A stretch of 64,000 bases of DNA from Bacteroides caecigallinarum (GCF_016901995.1 NZ_JACJLE010000004.1:1-64000); one strand, 5' to 3'. Shown: positions 9,057 through 18,469, counted from the first letter of the stretch. Program-made: numbers and translations. Notes: generated by a model not told the origin, from the letters alone.

Positions 9057-9767
9057 ATGCCTAATATTATAATCAGGAATATTCCAAATGGTATAACAAG
9101 CTGTAATCTATTTTGTGGATGTATAGCATCGTATATGGCATTTCAGTCAGATTTCCGTCTGGCAATGCTGTTCATAGTGTTAGGTGCAGTTTTCGATTTC
9201 TTTGATGGTATGAGTGCAAGGCTTTTGAAAGTTTCATCGCCTATTGGAAAAGAATTGGATTCCTTGGCTGATAATATTACTTTTGGCTTGGCGCCTTCTG
9301 CTATTGTTTTTTCCTTGTTTAAAGAAATTCATATTCCTGATTTTATGTCAGGTGTATCTGAGTATCTGCCTTATACAGCATTTATTATATCTGTATTTTC
9401 TGCATTAAGGCTTGCAAAATTTAATCTGGATGAGCGTCAGACAACTTCTTTTATAGGTATGCCTACGCCGGCAAATGCTCTTTTCTGGAGTTCTTTGGCT
9501 ATTTGTATAGATGGAAATCAGTATATGTTGCAGTATTTTAATGCATTTTATTTGCTGCTGCTGGTTGTCATTATGTCTTTGTTGTTGGTGTCTGAGCTGC
9601 CAATGTTTTCATTGAAGTTCAAGAATCTTACGTGGAAAGATAATAAAATAAAATATATATTTCTGGCAGTCAGTGTAGCCCTGCTGTTGGTTTATGCCAT
9701 AAATGGTCTTGCCGCGGTAATAATATGGTATATAATATTGTCTGCATTTACATTCAAAAAATCATAA
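9057..9767 (+). CDS. pssA: CDP-diacylglycerol-serine O-phosphatidyltransferase
   Basis: A 236-residue integral membrane enzyme with about seven hydrophobic segments. The CDP-alcohol phosphotransferase signature DG(x2)AR(x8)G(x3)D(x3)D is complete from FFDGMSARLLK to ELDSLAD, near residues 45-67. It makes phosphatidylserine from CDP-diacylglycerol and serine, the substrate of the upstream psd product. Confidence 0.93.
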   Translation: MPNIIIRNIPNGITSCNLFCGCIASYMAFQSDFRLAMLFIVLGAVFDFFDGMSARLLKVSSPIGKELDSLADNITFGLAPSAIVFSLFKEIHIPDFMSGVSEYLPYTAFIISVFSALRLAKFNLDERQTTSFIGMPTPANALFWSSLAICIDGNQYMLQYFNAFYLLLLVVIMSLLLVSELPMFSLKFKNLTWKDNKIKYIFLAVSVALLLVYAINGLAAVIIWYIILSAFTFKKS

Positions 9768-9820
9768 TATAATAATCGTGGCACGGTTATTGTATTTAAA
9801 ATATTAAAAACGCAATAACT

Positions 9821-10072
9821 ATGTTTCAAATATTAGGACTGATATTTTTTATAATATTTTTTGTATTGATTATAGGATTTACAATCCTATATAAAGTGGT
9901 TAGAACAGTATTAGGTATAAGAAAAAATACCCAAAAACAGACGGAAAGCTTTGATAACAGCAATAATCAAGGTTATTCGGAGTATAAGCGAAAAGATACT
10001 CCAAAGACTAAGAATAAAGTGTTTGATAAAAATGAGGGTGAATATATAGAATTCGAGGAGATAAAGGATTAA
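9821..10072 (+). CDS. Small single-pass membrane protein (DUF4834-like)
   Basis: An 83-residue protein with one N-terminal membrane helix (about residues 3-28) and a hydrophilic, lysine- and glutamate-rich tail ending in EYIEFEEIKD. Length and layout resemble the Bacteroidetes DUF4834 family often found after pssA, but I assign this from memory of the pattern. No function is known. The stop codon lies in the loop of the terminator hairpin. Confidence 0.65.
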   Translation: MFQILGLIFFIIFFVLIIGFTILYKVVRTVLGIRKNTQKQTESFDNSNNQGYSEYKRKDTPKTKNKVFDKNEGEYIEFEEIKD

Positions 10073-10088
10073 CCTTTATCTCTTTTTT
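10058..10088 (+). terminator. Terminator overlapping the end of the small membrane protein gene
   Basis: GAGATAAAGG at 10058-10067 pairs with CCTTTATCTC at 10073-10082, followed by T residues. The TAA stop codon (10070-10072) is inside the loop, so the stem's left arm codes for the last residues. Confidence 0.8.
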
Positions 10089-10245
10089 GTTTTATCAAAT
10101 TCTGCTTTGTGTGGGTAAACTGAAGAAATGTATGGAAAAATGTTAGGTTGTATCCGTTTTTTCACTTTATGAAGACTTTTGAGTAGATTTTTCATGATGC
10201 GTTTAACTTCTTTAACCTCATTGGTCTGATTTTTCTGTTTAAAGA

Positions 10246-10277
10246 TTTGTTTTTTACAATTTAAAGCTGTACCTTTG
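10246..10277 (+). promoter_or_regulatory. Promoter of the initiator tRNA pair
   Basis: TTTG at 10246-10249, then 20 bases, then TACCTTTG at 10270-10277: a full Bacteroidetes promoter, 23 bases before the mature tRNA. The stretch after it (CGCAAATGAGAAATAA) is repeated before tRNA-Leu at about 16873. Confidence 0.75.
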
Positions 10278-10300
10278 CACTCGCAAATGAGAAATAACAT

Positions 10301-10373
<73 letters not shown>

Positions 10374-10388
10374 CTAAAATATGAACAT

Positions 10389-10461
<73 letters not shown>

Positions 10462-10470
10462 CTAAAATAT

Positions 10471-10498
10471 GAGAAGTCTTTTTAGGCTTCTCTTTTTT
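10471..10498 (+). terminator. Terminator of the tRNA-fMet pair
   Basis: GAGAAGTC at 10471-10478 pairs with GGCTTCTC at 10485-10492 (one G-T pair), followed by six T residues. Confidence 0.8.
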
Positions 10499-10630
10499 GT
10501 TTTATCGCAAGTTGTTTTGCTGAAAGCAGTGCAACTGTAAAATAATGGAATAAGTAAAGTTGTTTGTTATTTGTTTTTTCTATATTTTTGCATAAAAAAT
10601 TATCATTAATCATTTAAATCTTCATTATTT

Positions 10631-12184
10631 ATGTTTAAAAAGCATCCGAAAGGATTAATTCCTGCGGCTTTGTCTAATATGGGTGAGCGTTTTGGCTACT
10701 ATATTATGAACGCTGTACTGGTATTGTTCCTTTGTTCGAAATTTGGTATAAGTGAGGAGAAAAGCACACTTATCTATTCTTTCTTTTATGCAGGTATCTA
10801 TCTTTTAAGTCTTGTTGGTGGTTTGATAGCCGACAGAAAACAGAATTATAAAGGTACCATCATGGCAGGTTTGGTCGTTATGGCTATAGGATATATTGCA
10901 TTATCTATTCCGATTACTGCAAATTCAAGCAACACTACATGGTTGCTTTCTTTAACTTGTGTGGCTTTGTTTTTTATCGCATTTGGTAATGGCTTGTTTA
11001 AAGGAAATCTTCAGGCTATTGTTGGTCAGATGTATGATGACCTGGAAGCTGAAGCAGCCGTAAAGGGTGAAAAGGAATTGGCAATGGTTAAAGGAAAGAG
11101 AGATTCCGGATTCCAGATTTTTTATGTGTTTATAAATATTGGTGGACTTATAGCACCATTTGTTGCTCCTTTGTTGAGAAGTTGGTGGCTGAGTGCGCAT
11201 AATATGGTTTACAACGCCAGTCTTCCTGCTCTATGTCATGACTATATAAATAAGGCAGATGGAATGTCTGCTGAGGCTATGGGAAATTTAAATCAGCTGA
11301 TGTCTCAGTGCGTAGGTGAAACATCTGATTTGGCTGCATCATGCTCGCGGTATTTGCAGATTTTCAACGAGGGTATCCATTATTCATTCCTCGCTTCTGT
11401 TGCTGCCATGCTTATTTCGCTTGTAATTTTCTTTGCGACAAAACGTCAGTTCCCAAATCCGGGAAAGAAAGAATCGGCAGCATCTGTTACATATACAGCT
11501 GAAGAAAAGGCTGCTATGGCAAAAGAAATCAAGCAACGTCTTTATGCATTGTTTGCTGTGCTTGGTGTTGTAATATTCTTCTGGTTCTCATTCCATCAGA
11601 ACGGAACTTCTTTGTCTCTGTTTGCGAGAGATTTTGTCGATACAACAACAATAGCTCCTGAAATATGGCAGGCTGTTAATCCGTTCTTCGTGATAACTCT
11701 GACTCCTATTATAATGATGATTTTCGGATCACTTTCCAGAAGAGGAAAAGAGATATCTACTCCGCGTAAGATTGCTATAGGTATGTTTATAGCAGGTCTG
11801 GCTTATCTGTTCCTTTCTGCATATTCACTTGTGATGGGTTATCCTTCGGCTGCTGAATATAGAGAGCTTCCTATAGATCAACAGGTGAAAGCAGGTGCTT
11901 GGGTATTGATAGTACTTTATTTCCTTCTTACAGTTGCAGAGTTGTTTATATCTCCTCTTGGATTGTCGTTCGTTTCGAAAGTTGCACCAAAACATCTTTT
12001 AGGACTTTGTCAGGGATTGTGGCTCGGAGCTACTGCCGTAGGAAATCTTCTCTTGTGGATTGGTCCACTTATGTATAATGCAATTCCTATCGGTTATTGC
12101 TGGGCTATATTTATGATAGTATGTCTTATTTCGATGGGAGTAATGTTGTTTATGGTAAATTGGCTTGAAAAAGTTGCCAAGTAA
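10631..12184 (+). CDS. POT-family (proton-dependent) oligopeptide transporter
   Basis: A 517-residue major facilitator superfamily transporter with 12 or more membrane helices. The N-terminal GERFGYY near residue 18 matches the ExxERFxYY proton-coupling motif of peptide transporters, although its first Glu is not obvious. A long loop near residues 140-250 breaks the two helical halves and includes a cytoplasmic or periplasmic insert. It would import di- and tripeptides with protons. It is a single gene with a TATTTTTG box at 10583-10590 and a downstream terminator. Confidence 0.88.
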   Translation: MFKKHPKGLIPAALSNMGERFGYYIMNAVLVLFLCSKFGISEEKSTLIYSFFYAGIYLLSLVGGLIADRKQNYKGTIMAGLVVMAIGYIALSIPITANSSNTTWLLSLTCVALFFIAFGNGLFKGNLQAIVGQMYDDLEAEAAVKGEKELAMVKGKRDSGFQIFYVFINIGGLIAPFVAPLLRSWWLSAHNMVYNASLPALCHDYINKADGMSAEAMGNLNQLMSQCVGETSDLAASCSRYLQIFNEGIHYSFLASVAAMLISLVIFFATKRQFPNPGKKESAASVTYTAEEKAAMAKEIKQRLYALFAVLGVVIFFWFSFHQNGTSLSLFARDFVDTTTIAPEIWQAVNPFFVITLTPIIMMIFGSLSRRGKEISTPRKIAIGMFIAGLAYLFLSAYSLVMGYPSAAEYRELPIDQQVKAGAWVLIVLYFLLTVAELFISPLGLSFVSKVAPKHLLGLCQGLWLGATAVGNLLLWIGPLMYNAIPIGYCWAIFMIVCLISMGVMLFMVNWLEKVAK

Positions 12185-12211
12185 TATACTGTAGAATAAA
12201 ATAAGTTAAAT

Positions 12212-12249
12212 AAGAGGATATATCTTTTCATGGTATATCCTCTTTTTTA
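12212..12249 (+). terminator. Terminator of the peptide transporter gene
   Basis: AAGAGGATATA near 12212 pairs with TATATCCTCTT at 12234-12244 and is followed by T residues. Confidence 0.85.
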
Positions 12250-12293
12250 TTAAATTTGCAAAGACTGTTTTATTCTTGATTAATATACTAAAA

Positions 12294-14927
12294 ATGAGCG
12301 AAGATACATTTGATAAGGAAAACGATTTACAGGGGAGTGAAGGCCATTCTGATTACAAACCGGCAGATACGTCCGATGATGCGGTAAGACATCAGTTGAG
12401 TGGAATGTATCAGAATTGGTTTCTTGATTATGCATCTTATGTAATACTTGAAAGAGCTGTCCCTCATATTAATGATGGATTGAAACCAGTGCAGAGGAGA
12501 ATATTGCACTCTATGAAACGTCTTGACGACGGAAGGTATAATAAAGTTGCGAACATTGTAGGTCATACTATGCAGTTTCATCCTCATGGAGATGCTTCAA
12601 TAGGTGATGCTCTGGTACAGTTGGGCCAAAAAGAATTGCTTATCGACTGTCAGGGTAACTGGGGAAATATCCTTACCGGTGACAGTGCTGCCGCTCCGCG
12701 TTATATCGAGGCACGTTTATCTAAATTCGCTCTTGATGTGGTTTTCAATCCGAAGACCACTGAATGGCAGTCGTCTTATGACGGACGTAACAGAGAGCCT
12801 GTTACATTGCCTGTTAAATTCCCTTTGCTATTGGCGCAGGGTGTTGAAGGTATTGCTGTCGGATTGTCATCAAAAATACTTCCTCACAATTTCAATGAAC
12901 TATGTGATGCTGCCATCGCTTATCTAAAAGGTGAGTCGTTCCAGCTTTATCCTGATTTCCAAACAGGTGGATCTATTGACGTATCAAGATATAACGATGG
13001 TGAGCGAGGTGGAGTGGTACGTGTAAGAGCAAAAATTTCCAAATTGGATAACAAAACTTTATGTATCAGTGAGATCCCGTATGGAAAAACTACTTCGTCA
13101 CTTATCGATTCTATATTAAAGGCTGTAGAAAAAGGCAAAATCAAAGTAAAGAAGGTAGAGGACAACACAGCTGATAAAGTGGAAATACTTGTGCATCTTG
13201 CTCCTGGAGTTTCTTCAGACAAGACCTTGGATGCACTTTATGCATTTACTGACTGTGAGGTCAATATATCGCCTAACTGTTGCGTGATAGACAACAAGAA
13301 ACCTCATTTCTTATCTGTAAGTGATGTGTTGAAGAAGTCTGCGGACAATACCTTGGATCTGCTAAGACAGGAATTGAATATCGAACGTGAAGAAAAACTA
13401 GAAGCTCTGCATTTTGCTTCGCTGGAGAAAATCTTTATAGAAGAACGTATCTATAAAGATGCGAAATTTGAGCAGGCAGAGAATATGGATGCTGCATGCG
13501 AACATATTGATGAACGTCTTACGCCTTTCTATCCGCAAATGGTGCGTGAAGTCACCAAGGAAGATATATTGAAACTGATGGAGATAAAGATGGCACGTAT
13601 CCTGAAGTTTAATAAAGATAAGGCGGATGAATTGATGGCACGTCTGAAAAGTGAAATAGGGGAAATAGATAATCATCTTGCCCATATTACTGAATATACT
13701 ATAAACTGGTACGAAGGTTTGAAGGCCAAGTATGGCAAGAATTTCGAACGAAAAACAGAAATAAGAAATTTTGATGTCATAGTGGCTACTAAGGTGGCAG
13801 AAGCAAACGAGAAGCTGTATATAAACAGAGAGGAAGGCTTTATCGGAACGGGACTGAAGAAAGATGAATATGTCTGCAACTGTTCTGATATAGATGATGT
13901 CATTATATTCTATAAGGACGGAAAATATAAGATAGTAAGAATAAGTGATAAACTTTTTGTCGGTAAGAATATATTGTATGTAAATATTTTCAAGAAGAAC
14001 GACAAGCGTACTATTTATAATGTGATATATCGTGACGGTAAAGACGGTGCGTATTTTATCAAACGTTTTAATGTCACTTCGATGATACGTGACCGTGAGT
14101 ATGATGTAACACAAGGAAATCCTGGGTCTAAGATAATGTATTTTACAGCAAATCCAAATGGTGAGGCTGAAGTGGTGAAAGTAACTCTAAGACCTAATCC
14201 TAGAATAAAGAAATTGATTTTGGAACGCGATTTCAGTGAGATTTCCATTAAGGGAAGACAGTCTATGGGTAACCTTCTTACACGTCTTGAAGTGCATAAG
14301 ATAAGTCTGAAGCATAAGGGAGGTTCTACATTGGGAGGACGAAAAGTGTGGTTTGATCATGATGTGCTTCGTCTTAATTATGATGGACGCGGTGAGTATC
14401 TGGGAGAATTCCAAAGCGAAGACAGTATATTGGTAATCATGAAGAATGGTGAGTTCTATACGACTGATTTTGATTTGAACAACCATTATGATTCGGATAT
14501 AATGATTCTTGAAAAATATGATCCAGAAAAGGTTTGGACTGCAGTTCTTTATGATGCAGACCAGCAGAATTATCCATATCTTAAAAGATTCTGTTTAGAA
14601 CAAAGTGCCAAACGACAGAACTTCCTTGGTGAAAACAAGCAGAATGTATTATTGTTGCTTACATCCGAAACTTATCCGCGTATTAATGTACTGTTTGGTG
14701 GACATGACAGTTTCAGAGAGCCAATGATAGTCGATGCAGATGATTTTGTCGGTGTGAAGAGTTTTAAGGCCAAAGGAAAACGTCTTACTACGTTTACTAT
14801 AGACAAAATAGAAGAACTCGAACCTGTCATAAAGGAAGAACCTGAATCACAAACGGAAGCAGATGATGTGAATACAGATGATGTGGATCTGTCAAATGAA
14901 GATGATGGTCAGATGAAACTGTTCTAA
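12294..14927 (+). CDS. parC: DNA topoisomerase IV / gyrase A-type subunit
   Basis: An 877-residue type IIA topoisomerase A subunit. The ATG at 12294 was chosen over an upstream in-frame TTG. A TAAATTTG -7 box lies at 12251-12258. The breakage-reunion domain holds GLKPVQRRIL near residue 55, HPHGDASIGDAL near 91 and AAPRYIEARL with catalytic Tyr137. The C-terminal part is beta-rich and ends in an acidic tail. The weak C-terminal repeats and lack of a clear gyrase box favour a ParC-like relaxing/decatenating enzyme over GyrA. No B subunit gene is next to it. Confidence 0.85.
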   Translation: MSEDTFDKENDLQGSEGHSDYKPADTSDDAVRHQLSGMYQNWFLDYASYVILERAVPHINDGLKPVQRRILHSMKRLDDGRYNKVANIVGHTMQFHPHGDASIGDALVQLGQKELLIDCQGNWGNILTGDSAAAPRYIEARLSKFALDVVFNPKTTEWQSSYDGRNREPVTLPVKFPLLLAQGVEGIAVGLSSKILPHNFNELCDAAIAYLKGESFQLYPDFQTGGSIDVSRYNDGERGGVVRVRAKISKLDNKTLCISEIPYGKTTSSLIDSILKAVEKGKIKVKKVEDNTADKVEILVHLAPGVSSDKTLDALYAFTDCEVNISPNCCVIDNKKPHFLSVSDVLKKSADNTLDLLRQELNIEREEKLEALHFASLEKIFIEERIYKDAKFEQAENMDAACEHIDERLTPFYPQMVREVTKEDILKLMEIKMARILKFNKDKADELMARLKSEIGEIDNHLAHITEYTINWYEGLKAKYGKNFERKTEIRNFDVIVATKVAEANEKLYINREEGFIGTGLKKDEYVCNCSDIDDVIIFYKDGKYKIVRISDKLFVGKNILYVNIFKKNDKRTIYNVIYRDGKDGAYFIKRFNVTSMIRDREYDVTQGNPGSKIMYFTANPNGEAEVVKVTLRPNPRIKKLILERDFSEISIKGRQSMGNLLTRLEVHKISLKHKGGSTLGGRKVWFDHDVLRLNYDGRGEYLGEFQSEDSILVIMKNGEFYTTDFDLNNHYDSDIMILEKYDPEKVWTAVLYDADQQNYPYLKRFCLEQSAKRQNFLGENKQNVLLLLTSETYPRINVLFGGHDSFREPMIVDADDFVGVKSFKAKGKRLTTFTIDKIEELEPVIKEEPESQTEADDVNTDDVDLSNEDDGQMKLF

Positions 14928-14931
14928 AATT

Positions 14932-15786
14932 ATGAATAGAATATATGGTTATATATCAACTCTGATTATATTATTTGTGTCTTGCGCCGAAGTATTGGCG
15001 CAGGATACTTTATCTCATCAGAAATACATAGTACGTTCCGTAATGATAGGTGCGGGAATATCCAATGTATATGATACATATCTTTCCCCTTTGGAATATC
15101 GTGGACCTGAACTGAGGTTTATGCACGAGAATATGCGCATGACCAGGCTTATGGGAGGTAAGGTATCTGCCCAACGTGTGATACAGGTCAACTGTTCATC
15201 TGCAGAGAATATCTCAAAATCCTCGAAATCATATTCAGGAATGTTTAATTGGACTTATGCTCTTCATTATCAGTATAATGTTGATGAAAATCTGAAGATT
15301 TTGTTTGGACCGATGTTGGATTTGAATTGCGGTTTTATATACAACACACGTAATTCAAATAATCCGGCACAAGCCAAAGCATATGGAAGTATTGATGCTT
15401 CTGCTATGGTGATATATAAATTCAGGATTTTCAGATATCCTATGACTTTAAGATATCAGGTTAATTTACCTTTTATAGGTATTATGTTTTCACCTGAATA
15501 TGGTCAGTCCTATTATGAAATATTTTCGCTGAAACATGGTGGCAGCAATGTCTTGTTTACTTCATTTCATAACGCTCCCACGTTTAGACAAATGTTGACA
15601 TTAGATTTTCCTATAGGCAAGACAATAATGCGTGCAGGATATTTGTGCGATATACAGCAAGCCAAGGTAAATAACCTAAAAAGCCATTTCTATTCGCACA
15701 ATTTTATGATTGGATTTGTAAGAAATTTCTCTATTATACGGGGAAAGAACAAAATCAGTCTTCCATCCAAGGTTACTCCATTTTGA
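14932..15786 (+). CDS. DUF3316-like secreted or outer-membrane protein
   Basis: A 284-residue protein with a signal peptide (MNRIYGYISTLIILFVSCAEVLAQ) followed by alternating beta-type sequence, suggesting an outer-membrane beta-barrel. It resembles the Bacteroidetes DUF3316 family, function unknown. It begins 4 bases after the topoisomerase stop and ends 4 bases before the S41 peptidase start, so the three genes probably form one operon. Confidence 0.7.
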   Translation: MNRIYGYISTLIILFVSCAEVLAQDTLSHQKYIVRSVMIGAGISNVYDTYLSPLEYRGPELRFMHENMRMTRLMGGKVSAQRVIQVNCSSAENISKSSKSYSGMFNWTYALHYQYNVDENLKILFGPMLDLNCGFIYNTRNSNNPAQAKAYGSIDASAMVIYKFRIFRYPMTLRYQVNLPFIGIMFSPEYGQSYYEIFSLKHGGSNVLFTSFHNAPTFRQMLTLDFPIGKTIMRAGYLCDIQQAKVNNLKSHFYSHNFMIGFVRNFSIIRGKNKISLPSKVTPF

Positions 15787-15790
15787 TTAA

Positions 15791-16834
15791 ATGATTTTTG
15801 GTATGAATAGCAGGAATAATTCTTTGTTTATAATATTGCTTTGTGTCTTTTTATCAGTGTTGTATTCTTCGTGTATCAGAGAAGATGTTTCTGGCAACAC
15901 CCCACAGGCAAACTTTGAATCTTTGTGGAGAATTATTGATGAACAGTACTGTTTTCTTGACTATAAGAATGATGTGTATGGATTGGACTGGGATGAGGTT
16001 TATTCGAGATATTCCAAACGGATAACATCCGATATGTCCAGCTATAATCTTTTTGAAGTGCTGTCAGAAATGGTAAACGAGTTGCGCGATGGTCATGTTA
16101 ATCTTAGTAGTGCTTATGGAACTTCTCAATACAGAGAATGGTTTGATTCTTATCCACGTAATTTCAGCGACAGTATTCAGAGTAATTACCTGGGAAAAGA
16201 TTATGTAAATACTTCCGGACTTACATATCAGATTTTGGAGAACAATATAGGCTATGTGTATTGCTCAAGTTTTTCTAACGGAATAGGAGATGGTAATCTT
16301 GATTACATGTTGAAGGAGATGGAATTGTGCGACGGATTGATAATTGATGTCAGAAATAATGGGGGAGGAAATCTTACAACGGCTCAGAAATTAGCTTCAA
16401 GATTTACCAATGAGAAAATTCATGTCGGATATATGTCTCATAAAACTGGGCCCGGGCATAATGAGTTTTCATCGCCCCAACCGGTGTATATTGAACCTTC
16501 CAATGGAGTCAGATGGCAAAGAAAAGCTGTTGTTTTAACCAACAGGCGTTCATATAGTTCGACAAACGATTTTGTTAATTGCATGAAGAATATGCCTCTT
16601 GTAACAATAATAGGAGATAAAACCGGTGGTGGTTCGGGGTTACCATTTTCATCGGAAATTCCTAACGGATGGTCTATAAGATTTTCTGCGGCCCCAATGT
16701 ATGATGCTGAAATGAATCAGATAGAATTTGGTATTGAGCCGGACATACATGTTGATATGACTGAAGAAGATATTTTGCGTGGAAAAGACACTATAATAGA
16801 AGCTGCATGCAATTTCTTGAAAAAAAATAGTTGA
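15791..16834 (+). CDS. S41 family peptidase lipoprotein (C-terminal processing protease)
   Basis: A 347-residue S41 (tail-specific) serine protease. The N-terminus is a lipoprotein signal (LSVLYSSC, lipid Cys near residue 27), so it is probably membrane-anchored. The catalytic Ser lies in TNRRSYSSTNDF near residue 256, and the Lys in IGDKTGGGSGLP near 276. A small domain precedes it. The ATG at 15803 is an alternative start. No PDZ domain is obvious, so this is the short family type. Substrate unknown. Confidence 0.88.
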   Translation: MIFGMNSRNNSLFIILLCVFLSVLYSSCIREDVSGNTPQANFESLWRIIDEQYCFLDYKNDVYGLDWDEVYSRYSKRITSDMSSYNLFEVLSEMVNELRDGHVNLSSAYGTSQYREWFDSYPRNFSDSIQSNYLGKDYVNTSGLTYQILENNIGYVYCSSFSNGIGDGNLDYMLKEMELCDGLIIDVRNNGGGNLTTAQKLASRFTNEKIHVGYMSHKTGPGHNEFSSPQPVYIEPSNGVRWQRKAVVLTNRRSYSSTNDFVNCMKNMPLVTIIGDKTGGGSGLPFSSEIPNGWSIRFSAAPMYDAEMNQIEFGIEPDIHVDMTEEDILRGKDTIIEAACNFLKKNS

Positions 16835-16838
16835 AAAA

Positions 16839-16869
16839 TTTGTAAGTGTAAAAAAAATGCGTACCTTTG
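16839..16869 (+). promoter_or_regulatory. Promoter of tRNA-Leu
   Basis: TTTG at 16839-16842, 19 bases, then TACCTTTG at 16862-16869, the same -7 sequence as the tRNA-fMet promoter. It begins just after the upstream peptidase stop codon. Confidence 0.75.
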
Positions 16870-16898
16870 CAACGCAAATGAGAAATAAAGCTTCTCAC

Positions 16899-16980
16899 GC
16901 GCCTGTGGCGTAATTGGTAGCCGCGCCAGACTTAGGATCTGGTGTCGTGAGACGTGTAGGTTCGAGTCCTATCAGGCGCA
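16899..16980 (+). tRNA. tRNA-Leu (TAG anticodon)
   Basis: An 82-base class II tRNA. The acceptor GCGCCTG pairs with CAGGCGC, the anticodon loop CTTAGGA gives TAG, and a short extra arm and the T-loop GGTTCGAGTCC are present. Its 3' end faces the accessory island. Confidence 0.95.
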
Positions 16981-16983
16981 CGA

Positions 16984-17034
16984 AATAGAGGAATTAACTT
17001 TAGTTTTATGATTAAGTTAGTTCCTCTATTTTTT
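16984..17034 (+). terminator. Terminator of tRNA-Leu
   Basis: AATAGAGGAA with an AACTT extension pairs with AAGTT and TTCCTCTATT, followed by a T run at 17029-17034. Confidence 0.85.
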
Positions 17035-17047
17035 ATTGGTGTATTTG

Positions 17048-17079
17048 ATGGATCAACGTAAAAATGGATCAACGTAAAA
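17048..17079. repeat. Tandem 16-bp direct repeat at the island edge
   Basis: ATGGATCAACGTAAAA occurs twice without a gap (17048-17063 and 17064-17079). It lies between the tRNA-Leu terminator and the transposase stop codon, so it may mark one end of the insertion sequence or an old insertion scar. Confidence 0.85.
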
Positions 17080-17097
17080 ACCTGAGGGATTCTGAAA

Positions 17098-18051
17098 TTA
17101 GGCATAAATTTTCGATAGTCTGAACAGAAAGAAAGCCTTATCCTTCACTCCCCTGAATTGTGATCGAAAGTTCTTTATTTTCGCATTAAAAGATTCTGAT
17201 GCAGCGTTCGTAGAACGTCTTTCGAAGTAGTTTATTATTTCAAGATAATGTGTCTGTATTGACCTTGCCACTCTTCCAAATGCAAGGAATCCTGATTTGT
17301 CCACCTCGTCATACCACCTGGCAAGCCTTGTCAAGGCTACATCCTTATGTCTGCACTGATGATAAATCAATCCTAATCTCATGGAAAAATAGTACGCTTT
17401 CTTTATATTTGGATACTCTCTGAACAGGATACCGGCACGAACACGTTGTGATTCGGTCCATAATGATTCTTTCTTATACAGAAGATATATACTTCTGGCC
17501 AACAGCTGTTTTCTTGAATCTCCGTTCTCAAATACCGGAGCATGATATGTCTTTCCACATGCCTTTGCATGTGCTATTTGTATGTACTCTTCATCAAGTG
17601 CTTCCCAACGGGCTTTAACTCTCATGTCCTGAACGGCTTCATAAGCAAGCTTCTGTACATGGAAACGGTCTGTAACCCGACGCGCAGCAGGAAAGCATAT
17701 ACGTGCCGTCTGTTCCATATTGGGAGCCATATCAAGTGTTATTTCCCTTACCTGGAAACGTCTGCGTCTGGGAAGTTTTAGAAGGATGGATGTGACAGTC
17801 TTTACGTCAGTACCTTTTATGATGGCGATAATACTTCCGGCACCTCCTCTTTTCTCCTTGTTAATCAATATGGTATATAATTCACCGCGCGAAAGACACA
17901 CTTCGTCTATCCCTACGTATGCTCCGATGTTTTTCTCAAACAGTACCCATTCTTCTGCATGCGGGAGTTGGTTCCATTTCAAATATCCGCTCAGATGATT
18001 GCGGTACTGCCTTTCAAGAAGTTCACCGTCAATACCGAACAGTGTTCCCAA
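17098..18051 (-). CDS. ISL3-type transposase (catalytic part)
   Basis: A 317-residue DDE transposase. Blocks of the ISL3 family are visible: AYVGIDEVCLSRGELYT with the first Asp near residue 50, ITLDMAPNMEQ with the second Asp, RRVTDRFHVQKLAYEA, and the terminal AASESFNAKIKNFR with the catalytic Glu near 285. It starts at a TTG, but the frame is open further upstream to a TAA just before the end of the preceding ORF, so it may be made as a fusion by +1 frameshift at the AAAAG run (18089-18092). Confidence 0.85.
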   Translation of the reverse strand: MGTLFGIDGELLERQYRNHLSGYLKWNQLPHAEEWVLFEKNIGAYVGIDEVCLSRGELYTILINKEKRGGAGSIIAIIKGTDVKTVTSILLKLPRRRRFQVREITLDMAPNMEQTARICFPAARRVTDRFHVQKLAYEAVQDMRVKARWEALDEEYIQIAHAKACGKTYHAPVFENGDSRKQLLARSIYLLYKKESLWTESQRVRAGILFREYPNIKKAYYFSMRLGLIYHQCRHKDVALTRLARWYDEVDKSGFLAFGRVARSIQTHYLEIINYFERRSTNAASESFNAKIKNFRSQFRGVKDKAFFLFRLSKIYA

Positions 18052-18076
18052 AAGCTTACAGCTGACGGGAAGCGTA

Positions 18077-18469
18077 TCAATATAACTCTTTTAAAAAAGA
18101 CGCAAATTCTTGCGTCGTACGGCTGCCTTGGGCAACCAGTTTCCAGTTACGGCTTACATAGCGGTTCTCATCCTTTAAGACCCATCTGCGACGACGGATG
18201 TTTAGAAATACCTTCTTCCCGCGGATTGGAAAGTCTTGTACAACTACCGGATCATAAAAGCCCTTACTCTCAACTTTACTATCAGAGTACTCTTTGGGAA
18301 CTTCATTCTTCTCTTCAAGATAAATTACTATTTCAGTACTGCTTTCCTTTACATCTGATATGTTGAAGTAATCCATCCTTGTGACGGCTTCCTTCCTTTT
18401 TCTGATGGAGAACAGTGCCGTTCCGGTATCCGCGTGAAGCCTGTTCTGTGTCTTCTGGTCTGTAATCAT
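18077..18469 (-). CDS. ISL3/ISAon1-like transposase N-terminal region protein
   Basis: A 130-residue protein ending FASFLKELY that matches the N-terminal region usually found before this transposase type, probably carrying the DNA-binding part. The segment RRRRWVLKDENRYVSRNW is strongly basic. The last codons run through T6A4G, and loss of one A would fuse it in frame to the transposase. A GC-rich structured element lies 30 bases upstream of its start codon. Confidence 0.7.
   Translation of the reverse strand: MITDQKTQNRLHADTGTALFSIRKRKEAVTRMDYFNISDVKESSTEIVIYLEEKNEVPKEYSDSKVESKGFYDPVVVQDFPIRGKKVFLNIRRRRWVLKDENRYVSRNWKLVAQGSRTTQEFASFLKELY

Larger units (their letters stand above)
17098..18469 (-). 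mobile_element. ISL3-type insertion sequence with two overlapping-function ORFs
   Basis: The coordinates are the coding extent; terminal inverted repeats could not be identified by eye. It has a 130-residue N-region ORF followed by a 317-residue DDE transposase ORF in the +1 frame, the arrangement seen in ISAon1-like members of the ISL3 group in Bacteroidales. It sits at the tRNA-Leu edge of the accessory island. Confidence 0.8.

Noticed and set aside
12276-12293. The TTG start 6 codons upstream of the topoisomerase ATG
   Set aside because: The ATG at 12294 fits the promoter spacing better and gives a normal acidic N-terminus; TTG is a rare start here.
13398-14114. A 238-residue minus-strand frame
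   Set aside because: It lies fully inside the topoisomerase gene on the other strand and has hydrophobic, non-family composition.
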